Positions 54,315 to 64,000 of a stretch of DNA of 64,000 nucleotides are shown piece by piece. This stretch comes from Hymenopus coronatus (taxonomy: Eukaryota; Arthropoda; Insecta; Mantodea; Hymenopodidae). A program made the translations under genes and the position numbers. The notes below the pieces were generated by a model that saw only the letters and a list, made by a program, of their open reading frames with translations, searched no databases and was not told the DNA's origin. The stretch lies in NCBI GenBank assembly GCA_030762935.1, contig CM060899.1, positions 18,672,501-18,736,500 of the forward strand. Reading direction: 5' to 3'. How positions within the stretch are numbered: the stretch's first letter is position 1; each line of letters begins with the position of its first letter.

Positions 54315-55029
54315 GTGTGTCCGTGTGTACCTGCGTCTGTGAACACGATAACTCAAAAACGAAAAGTCGGTATAAAATACCAAACTTGGTATTTAAGTTT
54401 AGTATCTTCCAGGGATGCGACACGAAGATTTTGATAAAAATCCCCCACCCCAAACTACCCTTTACATAGAACTTTTTTCGAATTTTTTTGTTTTCTAAAA
54501 AATGGCTCTAACGATTTTGATTAAAATATCATAGATTAAAGATATTTACCTTAAAATAAAATGTATATTTTGAATTTTCTGGAAATAGTCTCTGAAGACT
54601 ACTTTATTCTGGATGAATTTTGCATAACTACTAAATCGTAAGAGATGGACAAAAACTTAGCACACAAAAAATGGAGAGCACGTTAAAACACACAATCTAT
54701 GTTATATACATTTTTTTCGTGGAGTTGATCGTTTTTGAGATATTCCTTTTTCATGGTTTCAGCTTTCAAAAACTTACACTTTTCTCATACAGGAATTTGT
54801 CAACTCCTGTCCACGCAAACAAAGGAACATCCGTCACATAGCAACCAGCTTTTAGCTTTCACTTTAACCTATGGTACTCCTTTATTTCGCTTGTACTTAC
54901 AATAAAGCAAGATATAAGACTATTTCTGCTAGTTTTTCTCGATTAGCATGAAATAAATCAAAGATAAGCTTATTAACATGAATTGGTTACAGAGATATAG
55001 AGAAAGTCATGTGAATGAAATACATCAGA
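54117..55029 (-). mobile_element. Element A, complete copy
   Basis: Starts TACTTTCTCCATACGCACTA, has a short extra repeat in the palindrome (GTGTATAGTGTATAGAG) and a long GT tract (54278-54312). It ends AATACATCAGA. Confidence 0.9.
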
Positions 55030-55034
55030 TTCTT

Positions 55035-56792
55035 TACTTTCTCTATACGCACTATGTACATAGTGTATAGAGAAGGTATTGTACTCCACCCAAAATTCGT
55101 TACCAAGATTTCACCGGAAGTATATTTTAGGGTCCCCAATATCCAAAAAATCTGATGTGTACTATTCACATGACTTTCTCTATATCCTTGCAACAGATTA
55201 TTCTTAAAAAGCTTATACTTTTATTTACTTTATGCTAATCAGAAAAAATTAGCAGAAATAGTTTTATTACTTGCTTCCTTGTAAGTAGAAGCGAAATAAG
55301 GGAGTACCATAGGTTAAAGTGAAAACCAAAAGCTGATTGCTATGTGACTGATGTTTCTTTGTTTGTATGGACAGGAGTTGACAAATTCCTGTATGAGAAA
55401 AGTATGTCTTTCAAAGCTGCAACCAAGAAAAAGGAATATCTCAAAAACGATCAACTCCACGAAAAAAAATGTATATAACATAAATTGTGTGTTTTAACGT
55501 GCTCTACATTTTTTGTGGTTTAAGTTTTTGGCCATCTCTTACGGTTTAGTAGTTATGAAAAATTCATCCAGAATAAAGCATTCTTCAGAGGCTATTCCCA
55601 GAAAACTCAAGATATACATTTCATTTGTCAGATAAATATCTTTAATATAAGAAATTTTAATCAAAATTGTTAGAGCCATCTTTTAGAAAATCAAAATTTT
55701 CGAAAAAAGTTTCATTTAAAGGGTAGTTAGCAGTGGGGGGATTTTTCTCAAAATCTTCATGTCATATCCCTGGAAGATACTAAACTTAAATACCAAGTTT
55801 GGTATTTTACCGACTTTTCGTTTTTGAGTTATCTTGTTCACAGACACACGTACACACTGAAACACGGACATGCGGACACACACACACACACGGACCTTTT
55901 TCTGAAAATACTTTTTTTGGATACAGGGGACCCTAAAACATATATTTCCGGTGAAATCTCGGTATCGAATTTTTTGGTGGAGTGCAATACATTCTCTATT
56001 CACTATGTACATAGTGAGTATAGAGAAAATAAAAAGGCATTTTTACAAAAAGGTCTATGTGTGTGTGTGTGTGTGTGTCCGTGTGTCCGTGTGTCTGTGA
56101 ACACGATAACTCAAAAACCAAAAGTCAGTAAAATACCAAACTTGGTATTTAAGTTTAGTATCCTCCACGGATGCGACACGAAGATTTTAAGAAAAATCCC
56201 CCACCCCAAACTGCCCTTTACATGGAACTTCTTTCTAAAATTTTGATTTTCTCTAAAATGGCTCTAAAGATTTTGATTTAAATTTCGTATGTCAAATCTA
56301 TTTACCTGACAAATAAAATGTATATCTCGAATTTTCTGGGGATAGCCTCTGGAGAGTACTTTATTCTAGATGAATTTACGGAATTTTGAATATCTGCTAA
56401 ACTGTAAGAGATGGACAAAAACTTACTGCACGAAAAATGTAGTGCACGTTAAAACACTCAATTTATATCATATACTTTTTCTTCGTGGAGTTCATCGATT
56501 TTGAGACATTCCTTGTTTTTGGTTTCTGCTTTGAGAAACTTATACTTTTCTCATTCAGGAATTTGCCAACTGTTATCCTTACAAACAAAGGAACTTCAGT
56601 GACATAGCAACTAGCTTTTGACCATCACTTTAACCTACTCCCTTATTTCGCTTTTACTTACAAGTAAGCAAGTAATAAGACTATTTCTGCTAATTTTTTT
56701 CTGATTAGCATAAAGTAAATAGAAGTTTAAGCTTTTTAAGAATAATTTGTTGGAGGGATATAGAGAAGGTCATGTAAATGAAACACACCAGA
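55035..56792 (-). mobile_element. Element A copy hosting a forward copy
   Basis: The reversed 3' ~115 bases (55035-55150) end in ATCCAAAAAA. The copy resumes after the insert at about 56035 with GGCATTTTTACAAAAAGG and ends AAACACACCAGA. It is tandem with the reversed copy before it. Confidence 0.88.
55151..56030 (+). mobile_element. Element A, complete copy inserted in another copy
   Basis: TCTGATGTG begins directly after the A-run of the host copy; the 3' end GAGAAAATA is followed by AAAAAGGCATTTTT. The junction gives the clearest view of element boundaries in the window. Confidence 0.92.
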
Positions 56793-56895
56793 TTTCTTCA
56801 TAATAAAAGTATATTACTTCTAAACTTTAACAAAATATATCGCTTTTCCCAATAATTGTTGTATATTATCTACCAATTAACTAAAGATATAAAAA

Positions 56896-57754
56896 TCTGA
56901 TGTGTTCCATTCACTTGACTTTCTCTATATCTCTGCAATAAATTATTTTTAAAAAGCTTATGCTTCTATTTACTTCCTGCTAATCGAGAAAAAATTAGTC
57001 GAAATAGTCTTATTGCTTGCTTCCTTGTAAGTAGAAGCGAAATAGGGTAGTGTCATAGGTTAAAGTGATAGCCAAAAGCTGGTTGTTATGTGACTGAAGT
57101 TACTTTGCTTGTATGGACTCGAGTTCACAAAGTCCTGTTTGAGAAAAAATATGTTTTTATAGCATAAACCAAAGAAGAAGGAATATCTCAAAAACGATCA
57201 ACTCCGTGAAAAAAATGTATATAACATAAATTGTGTGTCTTAAAGTGCTCTACATTTTTTGAGTTAAGTTTTTGTCCATCTCTTACGGTTTATCAGTTAT
57301 ACAAAATTCCTTATAATTCGTACACAATAAAGTAGTTTTCAGAGGCTATTCCCAGAAAATTCAGAATATACATTTTATTTGTCATGTAAACATCTGTAAT
57401 ATGCGATATTTTAACCAAAATCGTTATAGCCATTTTTAGAAAATCATTATTTTCGAAAAGCGTTCTATGTAAAGGGTAGTTTCGGGTGGGGGATTTTCTT
57501 GAAAATCTTCGTGTTGCATCTTTGGAAGATACCGAACTTAAATATTTTTGAGCTATTTTGCCCACGGACACACACATACACACAGATAGACAGGCACACA
57601 CACACGGACATGTTTCTAAAAATGTCTTTTTTTTATTCAGGGGGACCCAAAACATGTATTTCCGGTGAAATCTCGGTATAGAGTTTTTGGGTGCATTACA
57701 AAACCTTCTCTATTCACTATATATACACTATATATAGTACATATTGAGAAAGTA
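56896..57754 (+). mobile_element. Element A, complete copy
   Basis: Starts TCTGATGTGTTCCATTCACT. The text after ACTTAAATA lacks the second palindrome arm, and the terminal palindrome is altered to CACTATATATACACTATATA. Confidence 0.88.
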
Positions 57755-57769
57755 AAAAAAAAAATTGTA

Positions 57770-58040
57770 CACTATAACGCGAATTGTGTTCTTCACAATA
57801 TCGCCACATTCTTGCATCACGCACGTTCTTTTTGCGGAAACACTGGTGTACTCGGATACTAATTTCACCAATTCTTTCACGGGAAGTGTTGGATGTTTCT
57901 CACAAAAATTAAATAAATATTCAACACATCAGCTTTTTCACCACTAGTCAATGATTTTTCAGCCCTTTTCGTTATGTAACTCGACGAAGATGCAGGACGA
58001 AACTCACAGCGACCGTCCTTCATGATTCTAAACAGCATCG
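57770..58040 (-). pseudogene. Helix-turn-helix protein remnant, transposase-like N-terminus
   Basis: The minus strand from about 58040 reads MKDGRCEFRPASSSS, KSLTSGEKADVLNIY and, after one frame slip, CEKHPTLPVKELVKL then VSEYTSVSAKRTCV. A basic helical region followed by a helix-turn-helix-like segment (EK-DVLN-Y ... VSE-T-VS--T) is typical of the N-terminus of insect DDE-type transposase-derived proteins. Function not established; it could be an exon of a domesticated gene, but the frameshift argues against it. Confidence 0.45.
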
Positions 58041-58392
58041 ACCAGCAACCGTTATTGTGTAAGCAATATTGCGGAAACCAGCTGACTTCTAGCTCTGTTT
58101 AACGGCAAAAATGGGCATCAATTTAACTCTTAGGTATTTGCATAGTATATTTACAATTTAAGAATAAATCTATTCTGTTTTTTAGATTGTTAGAACGGGA
58201 TTACATTATTGCGCGTACTACTACTGATGTTAGTACCGCGATGCACTACCGCGTGAATCCGTGTTGGCGTGCATCGACCTTGAAATAGTGTGTTTCCTTA
58301 TTCTCCATCTACTTATAAAGAAGTCAGTAATAAGACATTTTTGCTGATATTTATGTCGATTAGTATGAACTAGACATTTTTAATACATCCAG
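58041..58392. other. Unassigned sequence and an element A fragment
   Basis: 58041-58260 is unassigned. 58262-58385 is a reversed element A 5' piece (TTTCCTTATTCTCCATCTAC ... GAACTAGACATTTTTAATA). Confidence 0.45.
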
Positions 58393-59415
58393 CCTCGTAT
58401 GTACAATGTACATAGTGAATAGAGAAGGTATTGTATTCCACTCAAAAATTCGATTACGAGATTTCATTGGAAATACACATTTTAGGACCCCCTGAATCCA
58501 GAAAAAAACATTTTCAGAGAAAGGTCCGTGTTCGTGTGTGTGTTAATCAGTCTGTGTCTGTGGACAGTATAACTCACAAACGAAAAGACGGTTAAATATC
58601 AAACTTGCTTTTTAAGTTTGATATCTTACAGGGATGTAACACGGAGATTTTCAAGTGAATTCCCCCACCCCTAACTACTCTTTATATTGAAAAAGTTTCT
58701 AAAATTTCTTTTTCTATTAAAAATGACTAACGATTTTTATCCAAATACCACATATTAAATCCATTTCCATCACATAACAAATCTATATCTTGAATTTTCT
58801 GGGAATAACTTCTGAAGACTAGATGAATTTTGTTGAATTTGTCATAACTAGTAAACCGTAAGAGATGGACAAAGAACGAAGAACCCGTTAAAATAGACAA
58901 TTTATGCCATATACACTTTTTCGTGGATTTTATCACTTTCGAAATATTCCTTGCTATAGTTTCAATTGTAAAGTACTTATACTTTTCTCAGACAGGAAGT
59001 GTCCGTTTTTCTTTTTTATATTCCTGACAATCGCATAGCGACAGATTTTAAAACATTTGACTATCACTTTAGCACAGTGCATTCCCTTAGTTCCCTTCCA
59101 CTTATAAGGAACTAAGTAATAAGAATATTCTGCTAATGTTTATCTCCATTAGCATTGTGTAGAAAACGTTATGTGATCATAACACATCAGATTTTTTATA
59201 GTGTAGTATATTTTTTCCGGCAAAACCGGAGAACCCGGAGAAAACCCACCTATGTGCCGCTTTTTCTACCACAAAGCTCACATGCGGTCTTTTGGGGATC
59301 GAACCCGGGCCGCCTAGGTGAGTGGCAAGTGGTCTAACCACTCGACCGCGGCGCGGCCATGAATTAGGTAGAAGAATAATCTTTTGTAATAAGAGGTTTT
59401 TTACAGATCAGGCAG
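58393..59415 (-). mobile_element. Element A copy and fragment flanking a SINE-2
   Basis: A near-complete reversed copy (58393-59191) has a weakened palindrome (CGTATGTACAATGTACATAG). After the SINE a reversed 5' scrap (59365-59415, GGTAGAAGAATAATCTTTTG) follows. Confidence 0.75.
59212..59362 (-). mobile_element. SINE-2 copy
   Basis: The minus strand begins GGCCGCGCCGCGGTCGAGTG and has a B box GGGTTCGATCCC and the GC-rich body (CATGTGAGCTTTGTGGTAGA), ending in CCGGTTTTGCC. The 3' part is short. Confidence 0.8.
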
Positions 59416-59424
59416 AAAAGTCCT

Positions 59425-60290
59425 CCTAGGCAGAACTCAGATTTGGATAGGTATAATCAGATTGAAACATCCAATGCCATAGCCGGGATTTGAACCACAG
59501 AACTCCCGGTCTCTAGCCGGTTGCTCCTCCACTGAGCTACCATGGCAACTTGCCGGCATAGCATTGAATTTCTCAACTGACTCGCATGTTTCCCGGTAAA
59601 CCACAAGGTGATCTCAAATTATTTTGAGATGACAACCCCAATGGCGACTTCAATTAACTACCAGGTTTATTATGTTTAATTGTTTTTTCACAGAAATCGT
59701 GTATAGGACAGGAGTTGGATAGGTAGAGTCAGACTGAAAAATTCAATGCCGGGATTTGAACCACAGATCTCTAGCTATAATGACAACACGCCAGCATCTC
59801 ATTCAATTTCTCACAGTGTTTAAACCATGCCATGCTAAAGTGTCTCGCTTCGTGGTGCATAGGATCGTGGGTTCGAGTCCCGCCTTGGGCATGGGTGTTT
59901 TTGTGTTTGTAAATATGTCTATGTTTGTGTATGTATATGTAAAAGGAAAACGTTAAGAATAATAAGGTCTACTAAGGAAATATAGGAAACTGGAAAAAAT
60001 GGAGAAAAAAGGAATACAGCGCCGGAGTCCTGACAAGCCTCCGGAATTGTATTTTTGAAAAGAAAAAACAAACCTTGTGGTTTACCGGGAAACATGTGAG
60101 TCAGCTGAAAAATGCAATGCTATTCCGGCATATTGCCATGGTAGCTCAGTGGTAGAGCAACCAGCTAGAGAGCGGGAGATCCGTGACTCAAATCCCGGCT
60201 ATGGCATTGAATTTTTCAGTCTGACTCTACCTATCAACTCCTGTCCTACACACGGCTTGTGTGAAAAAACAATTAATCCATTACATGTTC
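59425..60290. mobile_element. SINE-4 cluster plus another tRNA-like piece
   Basis: SINE-4 copies: minus about 59440-59650, a minus partial about 59700-59780 and a plus copy about 60073-60290. They share GGTTTACCGGGAAACATG, TTGCCATGGTAGCTCAGTGG and TTTTTCAGTCTGACTCTACC. Between them (59845-60060) a B-box-like GGGTTCGAGTCCCGCC is followed by a tail rich in GGAGAAAAAAGGAATACAGC, possibly a further SINE family. Confidence 0.65.
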
Positions 60291-60782
60291 AAGTTAGTTA
60301 TAAAACCACAGTGTCCTAACTGTTATAATACGTTAAACTGGACGCATTACCATGTAATTGTAAATGATAACCAAATATCCGTGTGAAACTTATGGTAAAC
60401 AGCTCCTCTGGGGCTTTAACTCCAAAGAACAGCATACGAGAGAAATAAATTGAAAGTAAATAACGAGGAATACAAATAGTATTATAAAACGAGTAGCAAC
60501 GGTGTAAAGGGATTTTGCTGGTGCTATTGTTTGCATAGGGATATACTTTGACATGCTAGCAGTAAAGTACAGTCAGCTTACATAAATAAAACCCACCGTT
60601 CGAAGGTAAACTTTGCATGACGGTTACAAAGCTATCCATGCTTTGTGTCGAATTCCATCCTGCAAATAAATGCTTTTAATTCGTTTCTTTGGTTCTATTA
60701 TTGCTTTGTCAATACAGTTTATAATAATACCGTAAAAAGAGACTCTCCATTACTGCAGATTTTGCAATTATATGTATAAAAA
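60291..60782. other. Unassigned sequence
   Basis: About 490 bases, AT-rich, with no recognised repeat or coding homology. Confidence 0.4.
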
Positions 60783-61327
60783 TTTGATGTGCTACATTCA
60801 CATGATTTTCTCTATATCTCTGCAACAAATTATTTTCAAAAACTGGTTGCTAGTAACTTTGTTTGTTTGGAAAAGAGTTGGCAAACTCCCGTATGAAAAA
60901 GCATGCTTTTTTAAAGCTGACATTAATATCAAGAAATATCTCAAAACTGGTCAACTCCACGAAAAAATATATATACATAATATAACTTGTTTTTTAACGA
61001 ACTCTACATTTTTTGTGTGGTAAGTTTTTGTCTATCTACTACAGTTTCCTAGTTATGCAAAATTCCATAAGATTCATCCAGAATAAAGACGCCTTCAGAG
61101 GCTATTTCCATAAAATCCCAGATCTACCTTTTATTTTTATGCAAATATCTCTTATGTACGATATCTTAATCAAAATCGATTGAGCCATTTCTGAGAAAAT
61201 CAAATATTTCGTAAACTTTTACATTTTTACATGTAACAAAAACTGTATATCATACAACTTGTCTGTTTTAACGATATCTATATAATTTTATATCTCTTAC
61301 GGTTTACCAGTTACACAAAAGTCATCC
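60783..61327 (+). mobile_element. Element A copy, truncated with internal rearrangement
   Basis: Starts TTTGATGTGCTACATTCACA and runs to about 61250. From 61250 to 61327 the middle text (ATATCTCTTACGGTTTACCA) appears a second time, so part of the element is duplicated in place. Confidence 0.7.
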
Positions 61328-61865
61328 ATCTTTACATGAAATGTTTTTCGAACATTATTTATTTTATCAAAAATGGCTCTAAAGATCCAGATTAAAATAT
61401 CGTATATTAAATATATTTACCTGACAAATAAAATATAAATCTTGAATTTTCTGAGAATAGCCTCTGAAGACTAATTTACTCTGGATGAATTTTACGGAAT
61501 TTTGCAACAGGTAAACCGTAAGAGTTAACAAAAGCAAACTCATCATAAAATAAAGGGTTTCTTAAACACACAATTTATGCTATACACAATTTTTGCCTGA
61601 ATTTGACCATTTTTTAAATATTCCTTGTTATTCATTTCAGCTTTAAGATCCTTATACTTTTCTCGTACTTCTGTCCATACAAACAAAGGGACTACAGTAA
61701 TATTGCTATCAGCTTTTAAAACATCTGACTATCGTTTTAACCTAGTGTACTCCCTTATTTCCCTTCTACTTACAAGGAAGAAAGTAATAAGGCTCTTTCT
61801 GCTAATTTTTTCTCGATTAGTATTAAGTAAATAGAAGAATAAGCTTCTTAACAATAATTTGAAAC
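61328..61865 (-). repeat. Element A 5' two-thirds, reversed
   Basis: Starts ATCTTTACATGAAATGTTTT and ends AACAATAATTTGAAACAGAG. It joins the preceding forward copy head-on. Confidence 0.75.
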
Positions 61866-62590
61866 AGAGATCGTATTCAACCCAAAAATTCGATACCGAG
61901 ATTTCACCGAAAATACATGTTTTGGGTTCCCCTTAACCCAAAAAAATTTCAGATGAAGTTCCGTATGTGTGTGTGTGCCTGTGGGCAGTATAGCCCAAAA
62001 ACGAAAATACCGTTAAATACCAAACTTGGTATTTAAGTTTGGTATCTTCCAAGGCTGCGACACGAAGATTTTCAAGAAAATCCCCCCACCCCCAACTACT
62101 CTTTACATGGAACCTTTTTCGCAAATTTTGATTTTCTCAAAAATGGCTCTAACGATTTTGATTAAAATATCGTATATTAAAAACATTTACCTGACAAATA
62201 ATATGTATATCCTGAATTTGCTGGGAATAGCCTCTGAAGACTACTTTATTCTGGTTGGATTTTACGAAATTTTGCATAACTGTTAAACCATAAGAAATGG
62301 ACAAAAACTTTTCACACAAAAAATGTAGAGAACATTAAAACACACAATTTCTGTTATATAAACTCTTTTCGAAGAATTCATCGTTTTAAGATATTCCTTG
62401 CTTTTGGTTTCAGCTTTGAAAAACACACTTTTCTCGTACAGGAATCTCTCAGCCCCTATCCGTACAAACAAAGGAACTTCAGTCACATAGCAACCAGCTT
62501 TTGACTATCACTTTAACCTACGAAACTCCCATATTTCATTTCTACTTACAAGAAAGCAAGTAATAAAACCGTTTCTGCTAATGTGTAGCA
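61866..62590 (-). mobile_element. Element A copy lacking the terminal palindrome and extreme 5' end
   Basis: Begins TCGTATTCAACCCAAAAATT, just inside the palindrome, and fades near GTTTCTGCTAATGTG. The central region is close to consensus. Confidence 0.78.
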
Positions 62591-62764
62591 AGGAGCAGCT
62601 AGCACAACTTTTTAACAATAATTATAACTTGTGGCAGAGTAAAATTTTTTCGTGTTCTATGTTTTTAGTATTTAATACTACTTTGGAGATCAGTGTATTA
62701 TGCATACTGAAATATAAATAAATACACTTATACCTACTATAAATTAAAGCGAAGAGTGGACCTT

Positions 62765-63556
62765 AATGTGTTCCATTCAATTGACTTTCTCCATACCTCT
62801 GCAACAAATTATTGTTAAAAAGATTATGTTTCCATTTACTTCATGCTAATCCAGAAAATATCAGTCGAAATAGACTTATTACCTGCTTCCTTGTAAGTAG
62901 AATTAAAGTGATAGACTTTGGTTATTTTGTGACTGAAGTTCCTTTGTTTGTATGGACAGGAGTTGACAAATTCTCGTAGGAGAAAAGCATGTTTTAAAGC
63001 TGAAACCAATAACAAGAAAATCTCAAAAACAATCAACTCCATGTCTATGACATAAATTGTGTGTTTTTGTCTATCTCTTACGGTTTAGCGGTTATGCAAA
63101 ATTAGGTCAAATTCATCCACAATAAAATGGTCTTTAGAGGCTATTCCCAGAAAATTCAAGATATACATTTTATTTGTCGTGTAAATATCTTTAATATACG
63201 AAATTTTAATCAAAATCGTTAGAGCCATTTTTGAGAAAATCAAAACTTTCGAAAAAAGTTCCATGTAAAGGGTAGTTTGGGGTGGGGGGGATGTCTCTCA
63301 AAATCTTCCTGTCGCATCCCAAGAAGATATCAAACTTAAATATCAACTTTGGTATTTTAACGACTTTTCGTTTTTGAGCTATTGTGTTCATAGACACACG
63401 GACATACACACACACACGGACCTTTTTCTGGAAATGCTTTTTTTGGATACAGGGTACCCTAAAACATATATTTCCTGTGAAATATAGGTATTGAATTTTT
63501 GGGTGGAGTGCAATACCTTGCCTATATACTATGTACATAGTATGTGTAGAGAAAGT
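62765..63556 (+). mobile_element. Element A copy, near complete
   Basis: Starts TTAATGTGTTCCATTCAATT (first bases mutated), lacks ~40 bases near 63060 and ends with palindrome GTACATAGTATGTGTAGAG. Confidence 0.85.
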
Positions 63557-63945
63557 TAAAATGTAAACTTTACAGACTAGTTTGTGAATTCTGTGCGGAG
63601 AGTTTTCGTCGCTGATCAAGTCCATGTAGGGCAGGAAGATGTGACGCCAGTAATTCCATTACGTCTGCTGCAACACAGGTGGCATTACCGCCAAGGTGCC
63701 TAAATTATTCGTGTTTTGTTTTTCTGCGGCGACAACGCCATGTTTGTTCACCATTAATTTTTGGCGTGTGCTGTCCCAGCTGCTCATGGCGACCTACAAA
63801 ATTAACACGATATCTCGCTGTTTATTCCAGCTCTCGTGGTTAATGTCCACAGGCATTTGTCTGACTGTTATGTTTCTATCAATACATACACAAATGATCC
63901 GTTTCCTCTACTTTACTCAATATTAACACAAGAAACAGAAAAAAA
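63557..63945. other. Unassigned sequence
   Basis: About 390 bases, less AT-rich than element A. The plus frame 63696-63926 is leucine-rich but has no family resemblance and no clear start context. Confidence 0.35.
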
Positions 63946-64000
63946 TCTGGTGTGTTCCATTTACATGACTTTCTCTACATCTCTGCAGCAAATTATTGTT
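63946..64000 (+). mobile_element. Element A 5' end, cut by the window edge
   Basis: TCTGGTGTGTTCCATTTACA followed by ACTTTCTCTACATC and the normal continuation. Confidence 0.85.

Noticed and set aside
60125..60210. Possible tRNA gene (GGTAGCTCAGTGG ... CTCAAATCCCGGC)
   Set aside because: Acceptor and D arms pair, but the anticodon arm does not, and the same unit recurs with a shared tail in both orientations. It is a SINE.

Overview
This window is a stretch of repeat-rich eukaryotic nuclear DNA in which I find no intact host gene. It most likely comes from an arthropod, probably an insect with a large genome. The evidence is a cytochrome b fragment readable only with TGA as tryptophan (44476-44619), several decayed arthropod-type transposons (mariner DD34D, Tc1-like, Helitron helicase, Jockey-type and other LINEs), and several tRNA-derived SINE families. 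Nearly every long reading frame is either transposon-derived or an accidental frame through a repeat.

The dominant component is one non-coding interspersed repeat of about 0.80-0.86 kb, called 'element A' here. Several dozen complete, truncated or nested copies lie on both strands and fill more than half of the window. A complete copy begins TCTGATGTGTTCCATTCACA, directly after an oligo-A run. It carries ACTTTCTCTA about 21 bases in, and a short palindrome around ATACCAAGTTTGGTAT. Further on is a length-variable (CA)n / ACACGG tract. It ends in a strong terminal palindrome (CTCTATAC - ACTATGTACATAGT - GTATAGAG) followed by AAAGTA. The 5' ACTTTCTCTA is the inverse of the 3' TAGAGAAAGT. This layout (subterminal inverted motif, 3' hairpin, internal microsatellite, head-to-tail copies, A-tract targets, no protein) resembles Helitron/Helentron-associated non-autonomous elements of the DINE/HINE type. 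That assignment is inference.

Layout. 1-7.8 kb: element A copies, a possible solo LTR (2355-2791) and a 5'-truncated LINE fragment. 7.8-13.4 kb: one element A copy split by a full-length 4.7-kb LINE with a 17-bp target duplication; ORF1 is intact and ORF2 is broken by several frameshifts and stops. 13.4-19.3 kb: more element A copies, a TTAA-flanked TIR element and a SINE. 19.3-23 kb: Jockey-type LINE debris, then a nested stack of LINE, SINE and element A. 23-28.4 kb: element A arrays, a RNase H-bearing LINE fragment, a rearranged mariner and a Helitron helicase remnant. 28.8-29.4 kb: a large fold-back. 31.8-33.8 kb: element A holding a Tc1-like transposon with ~150-bp TIRs. 35.5-40.2 kb: element A whose terminal palindrome is split by a 3.85-kb TIR-bounded composite. 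40-45.5 kb: SINE clusters, a GC-richer unexplained block and the mitochondrial insert. 47.6-48.7 kb: a ~133-bp minisatellite and a transposase fragment. 48.7-64 kb: dense nested element A copies with LINE, SINE and transposase debris.

Nothing here works as a pathway. The genes are parasitic or dead, and the useful information is the order of insertions. Element A has been both target and invader, and at two sites it inserted into the same oligo-A tract of another element A copy in the same relative orientation.
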